Shown here in pieces: positions 7,405 through 15,304 of a DNA stretch of 31,769 bases. The stretch is taken from positions 1-31,769 of IMG/VR virus record IMGVR_UViG_3300009506_000789; one strand, given 5' to 3'. Position 1 is the stretch's first letter. Every line of letters starts with the position of its first letter. This DNA is from a virus. A model generated the notes under the pieces. It saw only the letters and a list, made by a program, of their open reading frames with translations, had not been told where the DNA came from and did not search any database. Both the position numbers and the translations under genes were made by a program.

Positions 7405-9319
7405 AGTAATTCTCCGGCTTAGCCCGTTCGGACGGCCAACCGTCAAACAGGCTGTATGCGAACACCTCGGTATCCGAGCTGGCAACCTCCCGCTCCAACG
7501 ATTCGCACGTCACCCAGCCGCCGCCGTCTGGTCCGTCGAGCTGCTTCCCATGAGCACGGCCCCACTGGTTGCGACGATACAGGCACCACTCAGGCTGCGT
7601 GTCGAATGACAGAAAAGACATCTGGTGTGGCCATTGATCCGTTCCCTGGAACCAACTCTTTCCGCGGTCATCCTTAAGGGCCATCGAATAACCCCGCATG
7701 GAAGCGATGGTCACAAAGTAGCCGTTGCAGACTGCATCGACGATGGACTGAACGTCCCGCAACCTGGCAGTTCGTTTGATGAGGTGTTCCGCCGACTCAG
7801 TGAAGAACGGGGAGAGGTTGGATTTTGAATATCCCCAGCCATCGGCTACGGTTCCAGAGTATGCCGGAACTCCTTGGTAGTCTCTCCGAAGGACCCCGTA
7901 CTTGACCACGGTGTCCGCCATCCAAACACCCAGGCTACCGGCCTCTCGCCCCAATCGACCGTTGCCACCTTCCGGCATCAACCGAGAGATGCCATAGAGC
8001 CACGGAGGAAATGGAACCTTGAACCCTTCTATCTGTCGACAGCGCACGATCTCCCATGCCGCGACGGCCGCGATTGCGATGGCGGCACCGAACGATACGC
8101 AATTATGGACGATGTGACCATTGGCCACAAATGCATGATCTTTGTGAGCCACTCCGATGTCGTAAACTTCGTGCGGACCTTCGATGTACTTTACTTCGGC
8201 CACTCGCTTGCAGATGAACGAATCGTCTCTCCAAATCTCTCCGCGTCGTGTCTTGAACCAGGTGACCCGATAAAGTGGTTTTGCATTTGGGTACGTTCCG
8301 TTTGACCGAAACATTTCAGAGATTCTCGGTTCATAACCAGCGTGAATCAAACTGATGTTGACGCCCCTGACGAGACTGAGGCTCGTCGAGTCGAAATAAT
8401 TCCTGCCGTTTGCCTTGAATCCGTCAGCTGCTAGCAATCCGTTCACGAAATTTAGGTCGCCAATGTATTGCTCCGGAAACTTCTTCGATCCGTCCTCAGA
8501 ATAGAACCACTTCCTGAGGACATCTGCAAGACTTTTGGAATGGACGCGAACTCTGAGGCAATCCCTATCTGACACATAGCCAGTCGTGCGCGGGCGGTAT
8601 CCGGCATTCTGAAAGGCTGCTTCGAGCCACCTGGCGACATCATCAGTCGGCGTAGCGATTTCCACGGATCCATTGGCTGCGTAACCATTTCCCGCAAAAT
8701 AACCGAGCAAAAAGTGGTCGAGACCCAAATCAACTCCGTCCCTCTTGGGTAACGCATAGTGAGCTGGTTCCAGCACCAGATCACCAGGCCGCAATTCTCC
8801 CGCAGTTGTCCACTGAGCATGTCGAGTCTCGAATGCCGCAGCTACTTTCGTTGAATGCGACTGTTCATACCTGGCGCGCGTGACTGTCTTCCCTTCGACA
8901 GTAGGAATCCTGTAGACCAGAAAACAATGGTCCTCCGTCGTTTTGATCGGCAATCCACCGCGGACCTTCACTTCCACAAGTGGCTTTGATACTTTTTTGA
9001 CCGCCGTGCTGATCACGGTGGTCTGAGTGCCATCCGATGCTGTGACACTGTCACCAACTTTGATATCACAAATTCGCTTTGGCTGTGGCCCATCCACGAT
9101 CGTGTCAGCAGCCAAGCAATCGCCCGTCTGCTGCTCGTAGAGGATTGACTGATTGATATCGAAGCCGAGCGTCTTCCAAGCATCCCACGCGCATGTGCGA
9201 GTCGGAGTGACCGTCGGTCCAGTCAACGCGAACGGCTGAAACCGATGGCGCATCAAGGCCCAGGCCTGTCGAGCCTCCGCTGGGCCACGCCAACCGAACT
9301 TTCGATCACCGCTGGGCAT
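7397..9319 (-). CDS. Papain-like (C1) cysteine peptidase interrupted at the active-site Cys by an intein
   Basis: ATG at 9319 is chosen because GAGGGA lies about 8 bases upstream; a longer TTG start is less likely. The precursor is 640 residues: N-extein 1-67, intein 68-406, C-extein 407-640, giving a 301-residue spliced protein. Joining the exteins gives YEQQTGD-CVSFGAAIA, the active-site block of C1 peptidases (oxyanion Gln then Cys followed by x-S-F). The catalytic His is H565 (QWPHQMSF) and the Asn is N584 in YRRNQWG, the counterpart of NSWG in papain. Family members cleave peptide bonds. No signal peptide is seen, so the peptidase acts inside the cell, in the virion, or is released by lysis. 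It overlaps both neighbours (the secreted PDPDP protein and the secreted nuclease), so it belongs to one module. Its substrate is unknown. Confidence 0.9.
   Translation of the reverse strand: MPSGDRKFGWRGPAEARQAWALMRHRFQPFALTGPTVTPTRTCAWDAWKTLGFDINQSILYEQQTGDCLAADTIVDGPQPKRICDIKVGDSVTASDGTQTTVISTAVKKVSKPLVEVKVRGGLPIKTTEDHCFLVYRIPTVEGKTVTRARYEQSHSTKVAAAFETRHAQWTTAGELRPGDLVLEPAHYALPKRDGVDLGLDHFLLGYFAGNGYAANGSVEIATPTDDVARWLEAAFQNAGYRPRTTGYVSDRDCLRVRVHSKSLADVLRKWFYSEDGSKKFPEQYIGDLNFVNGLLAADGFKANGRNYFDSTSLSLVRGVNISLIHAGYEPRISEMFRSNGTYPNAKPLYRVTWFKTRRGEIWRDDSFICKRVAEVKYIEGPHEVYDIGVAHKDHAFVANGHIVHNCVSFGAAIAIAAVAAWEIVRCRQIEGFKVPFPPWLYGISRLMPEGGNGRLGREAGSLGVWMADTVVKYGVLRRDYQGVPAYSGTVADGWGYSKSNLSPFFTESAEHLIKRTARLRDVQSIVDAVCNGYFVTIASMRGYSMALKDDRGKSWFQGTDQWPHQMSFLSFDTQPEWCLYRRNQWGRAHGKQLDGPDGGGWVTCESLEREVASSDTEVFAYSLFDGWPSERAKPENYFA
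8102..9118 (-). other. Intein, 339 aa, with LAGLIDADG endonuclease domain
   Basis: The element starts at Cys (codon 9118-9116; CLAADTIVDG) and ends at His-Asn (HN; Asn codon 8104-8102) followed by Cys+1. Splicing blocks are all visible: block A CLAADTIVDG with the KVGDSV turn, block B LPIKTTEDHCFLV with its T-x-x-H, block F HEVYDIGVAHKDHAFV, block G NGHIVHN-C. All residues needed for class 1 splicing (Cys1, block B His, penultimate His, terminal Asn, Cys+1) are present. Between B and F lies a homing endonuclease with two LAGLIDADG motifs: LLGYFAGNG (precursor residues 204-212) and VNGLLAADG (292-300). The first has Asn (N211) where the metal-binding Asp is expected; the second keeps Asp (D299). 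Splicing is therefore likely intact while endonuclease activity may be reduced or lost. Confidence 0.93.
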
Positions 9320-9965
9320 TGGAGAGTCCCTCGCCAATCTCACGCAGCACAACGCCGTATTGCTTCACCGTCGTCACCTTTCCGTCTTTGATCAACTGGT
9401 CTACCGCATCCCCGACATCGTAGAGGAACGGTCGCCACGCGACCTCGAGCGCCCCGAGATCCGTGCGGTTTTTCTGCGTGACTTGTTCCCTGGCCGCCTC
9501 GATTGTCTTGATGCTGCCGGATGCCACCGCTGATGCCGTCGAAGTGAAGTTGCCGCCGATCTTTGCCATCAGTTGTCGGCCATTGGCTTCAATCCACCGA
9601 CTCGCCTCACGCGAGACCTCGACCATACCGAACGAACCTGGATCAGGATCTGGGTCAGGATCCGGCCCGGGTGTTGCCAGGATCTCAAAGACAAACTGGA
9701 ACGGCTGATCGTTTTCGATGCCATAGATCAGATAACTCCCAGGCGGCCCGTTGAACACCAGCCATCGTTCGCTGCTTTGGCCGGTGAATGTCTGAGCATA
9801 GACGTTGACAAATTTCCCGTTCACCATGCCGATGACCCAGCAGGCGCCGGAATGTTTGACCGTGACAAACTGATCACGGGGCGACTGACGAGGCGGAACG
9901 ACCTCTGCGCCCCATGACCAGGCCACGGATGAGCAAACCAGCATCAGGCAAAACAAACGAGTCAT
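9306..9965 (-). CDS. Secreted protein with PDPDPDPDP linker, 219 aa
   Basis: I place the start at the ATG at 9965, whose ATGA overlaps the stop of the small membrane ORF; an ATG three codons earlier is the alternative. Residues 1-20 form a signal peptide (MTRLFCLMLVCSSVAWSWGA). Residues about 30-96 are a small beta domain (RDQFVTVKHSGACWVIGM, then WLVFNGPPGSYLIYGI), followed by a Pro-Asp linker (PGPDPDPDPDPG, residues 99-110) and an alpha-helical C-terminal domain (about 115-219). I do not recognise either domain. The linker is typical of exported, multi-domain proteins. It is encoded directly upstream of the intein-bearing peptidase, overlapping it by 14 bases, so the two are likely made together and could act together at the cell envelope. 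Confidence 0.78.
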   Translation of the reverse strand: MTRLFCLMLVCSSVAWSWGAEVVPPRQSPRDQFVTVKHSGACWVIGMVNGKFVNVYAQTFTGQSSERWLVFNGPPGSYLIYGIENDQPFQFVFEILATPGPDPDPDPDPGSFGMVEVSREASRWIEANGRQLMAKIGGNFTSTASAVASGSIKTIEAAREQVTQKNRTDLGALEVAWRPFLYDVGDAVDQLIKDGKVTTVKQYGVVLREIGEGLSNAQR

Positions 9966-10066
9966 CTGAAACATTGAATCAGCAACCCAATCGCCGTTGT
10001 CAGTAACACAATCAACAACCAGCGTCGGACCAACTCCTTGTCGTTCCTAGCTCCCAAGAATCCCAT
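9962..10066 (-). CDS. Small single-pass membrane peptide, 34 aa
   Basis: This short frame reads ATG GGA TTC at 10066 and ends in TGA at 9964-9962. It encodes a charged N-terminus (GARNDKELVRR) followed by one hydrophobic segment (WLLIVLLTTAIGLLIQCF) and a terminal Arg. It fills the otherwise empty 81-base gap between two genes, overlaps the upstream gene by 20 bases, and its stop forms an ATGA overlap with the start of the secreted protein, the same junction type used elsewhere in this operon. No clear SD precedes the ATG; translation may be coupled to the upstream stop. The topology (R-R before the segment) suggests a cytoplasmic N-terminus. A holin-like or accessory membrane role is possible from its location beside a peptidase and secreted proteins, but this is inference. 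Confidence 0.6.
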   Translation of the reverse strand: MGFLGARNDKELVRRWLLIVLLTTAIGLLIQCFR

Positions 10067-10454
10067 TCAGCCATTCACGCAACTTGATTTCTAGCTGCTG
10101 CAGGTCGACGTTCGACACGCGATTGATCAGGAGAGCAATCAGCTTCTCCGCCAAGACTCGCAGCACCCAGTCAGGCACGCCGAGCGATTCCGCGTAGGCT
10201 GGCGATTCCTGACCGTCGATCGCCAGCACCAGCCGGTGCGACTGCTCGAAAAGCTCACGCCATTCTGGACTTTCGCCGTAAACGTTGGGCGGATCGATGT
10301 CCTTCTTCTGGTCGAGCCAGCCGACAATCCAGCCAGCGGTCCACAGACCGATCGATGCCGTTCCCAGGTCCAGCGCCTCCCCGCTGGTGAATCGTTCATA
10401 CAATTCCTTCACTTCCGCAATCGGCGGCACAGTGAAATCGTAAGGCGTGGCCAT
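10047..10454 (-). CDS. Hypothetical phage protein, 135 aa
   Basis: The second ATG (10454, MATPYDFTV) is chosen because AAGGAG lies 7 bases upstream; the ATG two codons earlier is too close to it. The protein is mostly alpha helical, with a Trp-rich stretch (LWTAGWIVGWLDQKKD) at about residue 37-52 and an amphipathic C-terminus (VLRVLAEKLIALLINRV then LREWLNGILGS). No signal peptide or clear membrane span. It directly follows the large beta-helix fibre gene (18 bases) and precedes the membrane peptide. Possibilities include a chaperone for the fibre or part of the following module. Function not recognised. Confidence 0.7.
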   Translation of the reverse strand: MATPYDFTVPPIAEVKELYERFTSGEALDLGTASIGLWTAGWIVGWLDQKKDIDPPNVYGESPEWRELFEQSHRLVLAIDGQESPAYAESLGVPDWVLRVLAEKLIALLINRVSNVDLQQLEIKLREWLNGILGS

Positions 10455-10472
10455 TTCCATTCTCCTTCTGTC

Positions 10473-13400
10473 TCAACTTTCGATGGTCGTTTCGTACTTC
10501 CATGTGGGTGTCAGGCCTCCCGTCACGACGACATAGGCCCCGTTGTCCCCCGCGTCTGCATCTAGATCCAGCCAACGATCCCCTTTGTTCCAGGTGACGG
10601 TCGTCGTACTCGGCGGTGTTCCAGTTCCCGCGTACACTTTCCGCGAGCTGCCGTGATTCTTCGTGAGATGCAATTGATCTGCATTGCTGACGGCAACCAC
10701 CGATCCCGCACCCTGCAAGTCGGTCTGATTGTCCGCGTAGACTAACAGACCGCTGCTTTTGATCCAGCTGGCCATTACGTAAAGCGTCGACGCGCCTTCG
10801 TTCACAAATCGATTGTTCTCGACATTCCAACGCGCCGTTGACGGGATAGAGGTAAAGTAAATGAACGTGGACAGATTGTTCGACAACCTGCAATCCTGGA
10901 CGACGAGCCGCTCAGCGGTTGAATAGAGATGGATGGAGTAATTGTCGGAGGCATCCTTGCCGATGCGCGAATTTCGGACGTCGAACAGTTCCAGGAGCCC
11001 GTACACGTAGCTTGTCCCGCTGCCGACGGAAGACAACGCCTTGGCCGATCCGCCGTATGTTTCGCTGATCTGCAAGTCCGCACCGCTGGGATTGCGGACA
11101 AAGTAGATTGTCTCTGGATTGATTCCGGTGGGCAGATTGGCAGGCGTGCTGTTGTAGAAAATGCACTTGCGATTCGCCGCCATGCCGTGACTGCCACTGC
11201 AGGTGATGACGTCCGTCGGATCGTCGATGGAAACCAGATCACGATTCCGTGGCACATACAGCACATTGCCACTCAACTCGCAGCCGTCGATAATCACCCG
11301 ATCGCAATCTTGATAGAGTCCGATGGACGGCTCATCGTTGGTGCCGTTCGTCGGATGGTAAATCCTGGAGTCTCGAACAATGGTTTCGACGACGTTCCAT
11401 AGTTCCAAGGCTCCGCTGCTGGCCGGCAAGTCGAAGTTAGGCAGATCCATCACCAGCTGGTCAATCGAGAGCCGATCCAGATATCCTGGACTTCCTGTGT
11501 TGTATATCCGAATTCGCCCATAGGCTGCGGTAGATGCGTAGACGTACTGATCCGTGATGCTCAGTGACTTTGTGCTACTCGCAAAATTGCCGTAAATGGA
11601 AATGATGTCGTCGAACGATCGACAGCTGTTCAAAACACAGTCATCGCCAGTGACGCGTACAGCTGCATAGCAATCATGATTGTTTCTCGTGACGCACCGA
11701 TGCGCCCGAGCACGATTTCCTGCGAGCGTCAGGCCAAAACAATTGCTTGTCGATGCTGTAGTATAAGCGTTCTCGAAAATGCAGTCTTCGATCTCAGCAT
11801 CATCTCCGACGATGCTGACGAGCTGCCCATACTCTGTATTCGTCCCGCTGGCGACTCCGTCAAAGTCGATGTTTTCAACCCGGAATCTATCGCCGTCGAT
11901 GTAGAGTAGATATCTCGTGTTGGCGGTGTCTGATCCTCGGTAGATCCTCGGTTTGACTCCTGCACCGCGCACGGTGATGTCATCCAGAGAGATCGTGACG
12001 TATGACGTCAGCCCGCAGCCACCCTTGGGAATGATGATTGTGTCGCCAGCAGAGGCAGCAGCTACGGCAGCCGCGAGAGTGTCGTAAGATGAAAGAATGC
12101 CATCAGATTCCAGCACAACCTTGTAATCATCGTCTCCCGTCTGAACATAGCCATCGTCCGTCAGGTTGTGATTGGCATAGGCCGCCCAAAAGGCCGCGGA
12201 TTCCCCATAGGCATCGTCGAAGATTGACGTTCCTGATCCGTAGCCCCTAGCCGTGTTTCCGGCGATCTCGACGTCTGATACATCAGCGCCGATGACCGCG
12301 ATCGCAGAGCTGTTTGTTCCCTTCGGAAGTCGATTGTTTGTGACTTGAATGCCGGAACCCGGAAGATGATAACCTTCAACGTAGTTCGTCCCGCCAGTTG
12401 TGGTGAAAGTGATCGGCGTGCCATTCTTTGCCGCCGACACCTTCATCTGTGTGGTCGACGGCACGGCGACGACCCAGTAATGAGTCCCAGGCGTGATTTG
12501 TGCTGGCAGGCCAGTATTCTCGCGGAAGCGGACTCGGCAGGTGACTTTCATGCCATGCGCTGCGCTGGTCGTAAGCGTATCTCCGGTGAAATCCGTTACC
12601 GTGCTGGTGGAAATGGCTCCCAACTGAATCGCCGTGGCTCGACGATGTGGCGATGTGCCACTTTCTTTTCCGCAATCAATGACGTCGTTGTCGTCGATCA
12701 CGTTGTTTGACCCGGCCAGCAGAATCCCAGCATATCGGCAATCGCGGATCACGTTTCTACGAACTTGGCAATTGTTGGTGTAGACTTCGTAATCCTGCCA
12801 ATCAGTTCGCCCGGAGCCATTTGATCCGCGAATTCCAACGGCAACGCGTTCGATGTAGTTCCCCTCAACGCATGTATTTGAGCCGCTGAGAATGATGCCG
12901 TCGCTGCTGACTGGTTTCCCATCGCTTCCCTTATATCCACCCAGAATCGTGTTTCTGATGACTCGCGCGTCCTTACAGCGAATCTGAATCCCAACGTTAT
13001 TTGTCGTGCCGGTCAAGAGGATCAGGTTGTTGGAATACTCCAATCCACAGTCCCCCTCCGCGTGCGTGTCCAGAATCACTCGCTCATCCCAGTCTGGGGG
13101 ATTTCCTGGATCTGGCTCCAGATTGACCGTTGGTGCGAAACAGACATTGCCGTCAATCTTCACATTCAACACGGATCCGCGACGATCATAGCTGCCGACA
13201 TTCTCGCCGATCGTCGTCACCGCGTGGCGGCTGCCGCAGAGGTAGCTTCCGCGAATTTTGCCGCCGTTGACGGTGTTCAATGTGATCCCGTAGGTGCCAT
13301 CATAACCGTCTGCGGTGTTGGTTTGTCCGAGCAACCCGTAGCAATCCACGTCGATATCGGCACAATACCTAAAGGCGAGAGAACCGACCCCCTGTCTCGA

Positions 13401-14108
13401 TGTTCTGACGTTGTAAACCCGCGGCTGCAGCGCACCGCAGATGTAGAACATGGTCTTGTAATTTCCTGGCAGGGATCCGCTGTCCCATTCCACGGCGATG
13501 TTGGAGATCATGATTCCGTCATATAACGACAAGACCGCCATCAGTGGCGAGGTCGTCATGTATTCGATGACGGGATCAGAGACATGCCCGTATCCGCCGT
13601 TTCCGTCCCATTCATAGACTTGGTGGATCTCCATCGGGTACTGATAGGCATCCCAGCCATTGTGAGCCGCGAGTCCCTGCTTGCCGTCGCTGGACCATAG
13701 CGCCACCCAATCACCGTCTGCTAACGTGACTCCGCTAGGTGCAAAGCGATCCGCATAGGCTGATTCCATCGAGAATGAATAGGTGGTTCCACCGGCTGGA
13801 GAAAAGCTGTAATTCCAGACGATCGGGAACGGACTGGCAGTGCATCGGCAGAGGATCCTGGCGCTGGGAGTCAGTCCCATCAGCTGCTGGTTTCCGACAA
13901 AGGAAAGCTGCGTCGTCTGGATGACATCACCATCCAGAATCAGCCGTCCAGTTCCCCAACTGTTCAACTGAGTGAGTGCCGCCTGCAGCAAATCGTCATC
14001 CGTATCCCATGCACCCGTGCCGCGGACGACAATGTCCTTGTCGCCGTATCCCAACCGATCCGGCCGCCAGTGCTTCGCGTTCGTCAGTGCTACCCACGGC
14101 TCTGCCAT
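10473..14108 (-). CDS. Large double beta-helix tail spike/fibre protein, 1211 aa
   Basis: ATG at 14108 overlaps the upstream stop (TGATG). Two right-handed parallel beta-helix units are visible. The first begins near residue 25 (VRGTGAWDTDDDLLQAALTQ, then GRLILDGDV) and its rungs run to about 625 (for example CVEGNYIERV, QVRRNVIRDC, NVIDDNDVID). The second begins near residue 665 (YDTLAAAVAAASAGDTIIIP) and runs to about 1105 (AEIEDCIFEN, RLVVQDCRLS, RWNVENNRF). Each helix is interrupted by a related insert (about residues 503-580 and 960-1037) with the pattern D-x-I/L-T-x-S-x-x-HGM...LP-x-x-I-x-P-x-T-x-Y-x-V. The C-terminal 50 residues (GTGTPPSTTTVTWNKGDRWL then PTWKY) look like the short end domain seen on trimeric phage fibres. 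Folds of this kind bind or cleave surface glycans; catalysis cannot be shown here. Confidence 0.88.
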   Translation of the reverse strand: MAEPWVALTNAKHWRPDRLGYGDKDIVVRGTGAWDTDDDLLQAALTQLNSWGTGRLILDGDVIQTTQLSFVGNQQLMGLTPSARILCRCTASPFPIVWNYSFSPAGGTTYSFSMESAYADRFAPSGVTLADGDWVALWSSDGKQGLAAHNGWDAYQYPMEIHQVYEWDGNGGYGHVSDPVIEYMTTSPLMAVLSLYDGIMISNIAVEWDSGSLPGNYKTMFYICGALQPRVYNVRTSRQGVGSLAFRYCADIDVDCYGLLGQTNTADGYDGTYGITLNTVNGGKIRGSYLCGSRHAVTTIGENVGSYDRRGSVLNVKIDGNVCFAPTVNLEPDPGNPPDWDERVILDTHAEGDCGLEYSNNLILLTGTTNNVGIQIRCKDARVIRNTILGGYKGSDGKPVSSDGIILSGSNTCVEGNYIERVAVGIRGSNGSGRTDWQDYEVYTNNCQVRRNVIRDCRYAGILLAGSNNVIDDNDVIDCGKESGTSPHRRATAIQLGAISTSTVTDFTGDTLTTSAAHGMKVTCRVRFRENTGLPAQITPGTHYWVVAVPSTTQMKVSAAKNGTPITFTTTGGTNYVEGYHLPGSGIQVTNNRLPKGTNSSAIAVIGADVSDVEIAGNTARGYGSGTSIFDDAYGESAAFWAAYANHNLTDDGYVQTGDDDYKVVLESDGILSSYDTLAAAVAAASAGDTIIIPKGGCGLTSYVTISLDDITVRGAGVKPRIYRGSDTANTRYLLYIDGDRFRVENIDFDGVASGTNTEYGQLVSIVGDDAEIEDCIFENAYTTASTSNCFGLTLAGNRARAHRCVTRNNHDCYAAVRVTGDDCVLNSCRSFDDIISIYGNFASSTKSLSITDQYVYASTAAYGRIRIYNTGSPGYLDRLSIDQLVMDLPNFDLPASSGALELWNVVETIVRDSRIYHPTNGTNDEPSIGLYQDCDRVIIDGCELSGNVLYVPRNRDLVSIDDPTDVITCSGSHGMAANRKCIFYNSTPANLPTGINPETIYFVRNPSGADLQISETYGGSAKALSSVGSGTSYVYGLLELFDVRNSRIGKDASDNYSIHLYSTAERLVVQDCRLSNNLSTFIYFTSIPSTARWNVENNRFVNEGASTLYVMASWIKSSGLLVYADNQTDLQGAGSVVAVSNADQLHLTKNHGSSRKVYAGTGTPPSTTTVTWNKGDRWLDLDADAGDNGAYVVVTGGLTPTWKYETTIES

Positions 14109-14428
14109 CAGATTCCGTCCTCTTCAAATTGCGTCAACGCGTAAGTCTTCACACCGTTAGAAAAGTAGAGCCCGCGACTGGTCCCGCTCTGTACGTAGTG
14201 GAATCCGACGGACAGCGGTTCCGCTGGCAATGAACTCGCGTGCGTGGTGAACGCTGTGGCCGTCACTCCAGCGATCAGATCGGCAATGTCGACACGCACC
14301 GTCTCATGTGGATCGACATTGTCATCCTCGACCGGAACCCACGCCAAAGACTTGTCCGCCAGCTCCGACATCAGCCGTGCGTCCAAATCGAGAATCCCTG
14401 CGCCTTCCAGTTCGATCGGATCGGCCAT
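14108..14428 (-). CDS. Small phage protein, 106 aa, unknown
   Basis: ATG at 14428, shortly after the upstream stop. The N-terminal half (ELEGAGILDLDARLMSELAD then VRVDIADLIAGVTATAF) is helical and acidic; the C-terminal half (VGFHYVQSGTSRGLYFSNG) is a beta hairpin region of a kind seen in proteins that attach to fibre N-termini. Its stop overlaps the start of the 1211-residue fibre, so an adaptor or co-translated partner of the fibre is a reasonable inference. No named family recognised. Confidence 0.7.
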   Translation of the reverse strand: MADPIELEGAGILDLDARLMSELADKSLAWVPVEDDNVDPHETVRVDIADLIAGVTATAFTTHASSLPAEPLSVGFHYVQSGTSRGLYFSNGVKTYALTQFEEDGI

Positions 14429-14431
14429 GCA

Positions 14432-15304
14432 TCACCCAAAGTTCAAACGTCGGAAATTGATCCACAAATGTGTACACGTCGCGTAGTCTGCAAATGAAGG
14501 GTGGTTGTTTCCGCAGGTCACATCCATTCCGATGCATCGCGTCTGCGTAAATCGGTGGTAAGACTGTCGAGATCCAGAATTGATGATGTCCTCGCGCGGA
14601 GCAAAAATGCTGAAGTAACTACCATCAATCATCTGCCATTCGTCATCGTCGTCCCACGGTGCGGGACGTTCGTACAGTCGGGTCACTATTGAGTTGATCT
14701 CGTCCGTCCACAGTTCCCGCGGTTCGTACAGATCCCGCTCGCTCTGTGCAAACCCAGACATGCCTCGGGTGATCAGCCATTCGTGGGCCGCCAAAACAAA
14801 TACGTGATGTTCTTCATCCCACGTGCATCCATCAGCCGATCCCCAAATGCGCTCATGATTCCAAGGTGGCCATCGCTGCTCATGGTGAAAAATGTCGGTC
14901 AGCTCGCTGGTAAACGATTGCTGAATTCCCTTGATCTCGTCCGTCGACGGTGTGCTCTCACCGCCACCTTCCGTGTACCACGTCCACCAGCGGCGAGCGT
15001 GGCGGAATGCCCACACGTATTTGTCCTGCGGGATCTTCTCATCAGCTAGGTTGCAAATCACATCCTTCGCCGTCTGCTGCCGCTCCCGCCAGGTTACGTC
15101 GTGATCGCCGGCATACTCGGGGAACGTACCATCGACGAAGACGACATCAAAAACGTTGTCGTCATCCCCAGGATCGTTGGTGATCTTGGCGATACGCAGT
15201 GGACAATCGCCGAACGAAGTGGCGACACGCGCGGTCTGACGCAGATCGGCCTGCAATGAGGCCATCTGTCGTTCAGCGGCGGCGATTCGCTCGACGGTAT
15301 TCAA
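14432..15304 (-). CDS. Tail-region protein, paralogue B, 290 aa
   Basis: The start is a TTG at 15304 (TTGA overlap with the upstream stop). The choice is supported by alignment of the first residues with the neighbouring paralogue: MNTVERIAAAERQMASLQAD here against MNEQERVAVIERQLAAMTAD there. Both begin with a short coiled coil (residues 1-25). Shared landmarks are VFDVVFVDGTF, VICNLADEKIP, RRWWTWYTEGG, WGSADGCTWDEE and PAPWDDDDEW, in the same order. The C-terminal part (TCIGMDVTCGNN-like region) is specific to this copy. The Trp-rich, acidic beta composition and its site between tail-tip and fibre genes suggest a distal tail or baseplate component. Family not recognised. Confidence 0.78.
   Translation of the reverse strand: MNTVERIAAAERQMASLQADLRQTARVATSFGDCPLRIAKITNDPGDDDNVFDVVFVDGTFPEYAGDHDVTWRERQQTAKDVICNLADEKIPQDKYVWAFRHARRWWTWYTEGGGESTPSTDEIKGIQQSFTSELTDIFHHEQRWPPWNHERIWGSADGCTWDEEHHVFVLAAHEWLITRGMSGFAQSERDLYEPRELWTDEINSIVTRLYERPAPWDDDDEWQMIDGSYFSIFAPREDIINSGSRQSYHRFTQTRCIGMDVTCGNNHPSFADYATCTHLWINFRRLNFG

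Noticed and set aside
6889-7485. Longer nuclease start at 7485
   Set aside because: That start lies within the peptidase gene, has no signal-peptide form and lacks an SD; TTG at 7404 gives a normal signal peptide with GGAG upstream.
9640-9670. GATCC/GGTCA-like DNA repeat near the PDPDPDPDP coding segment
   Set aside because: It is explained by the Pro-Asp repeat coding; no separate DNA element is needed.
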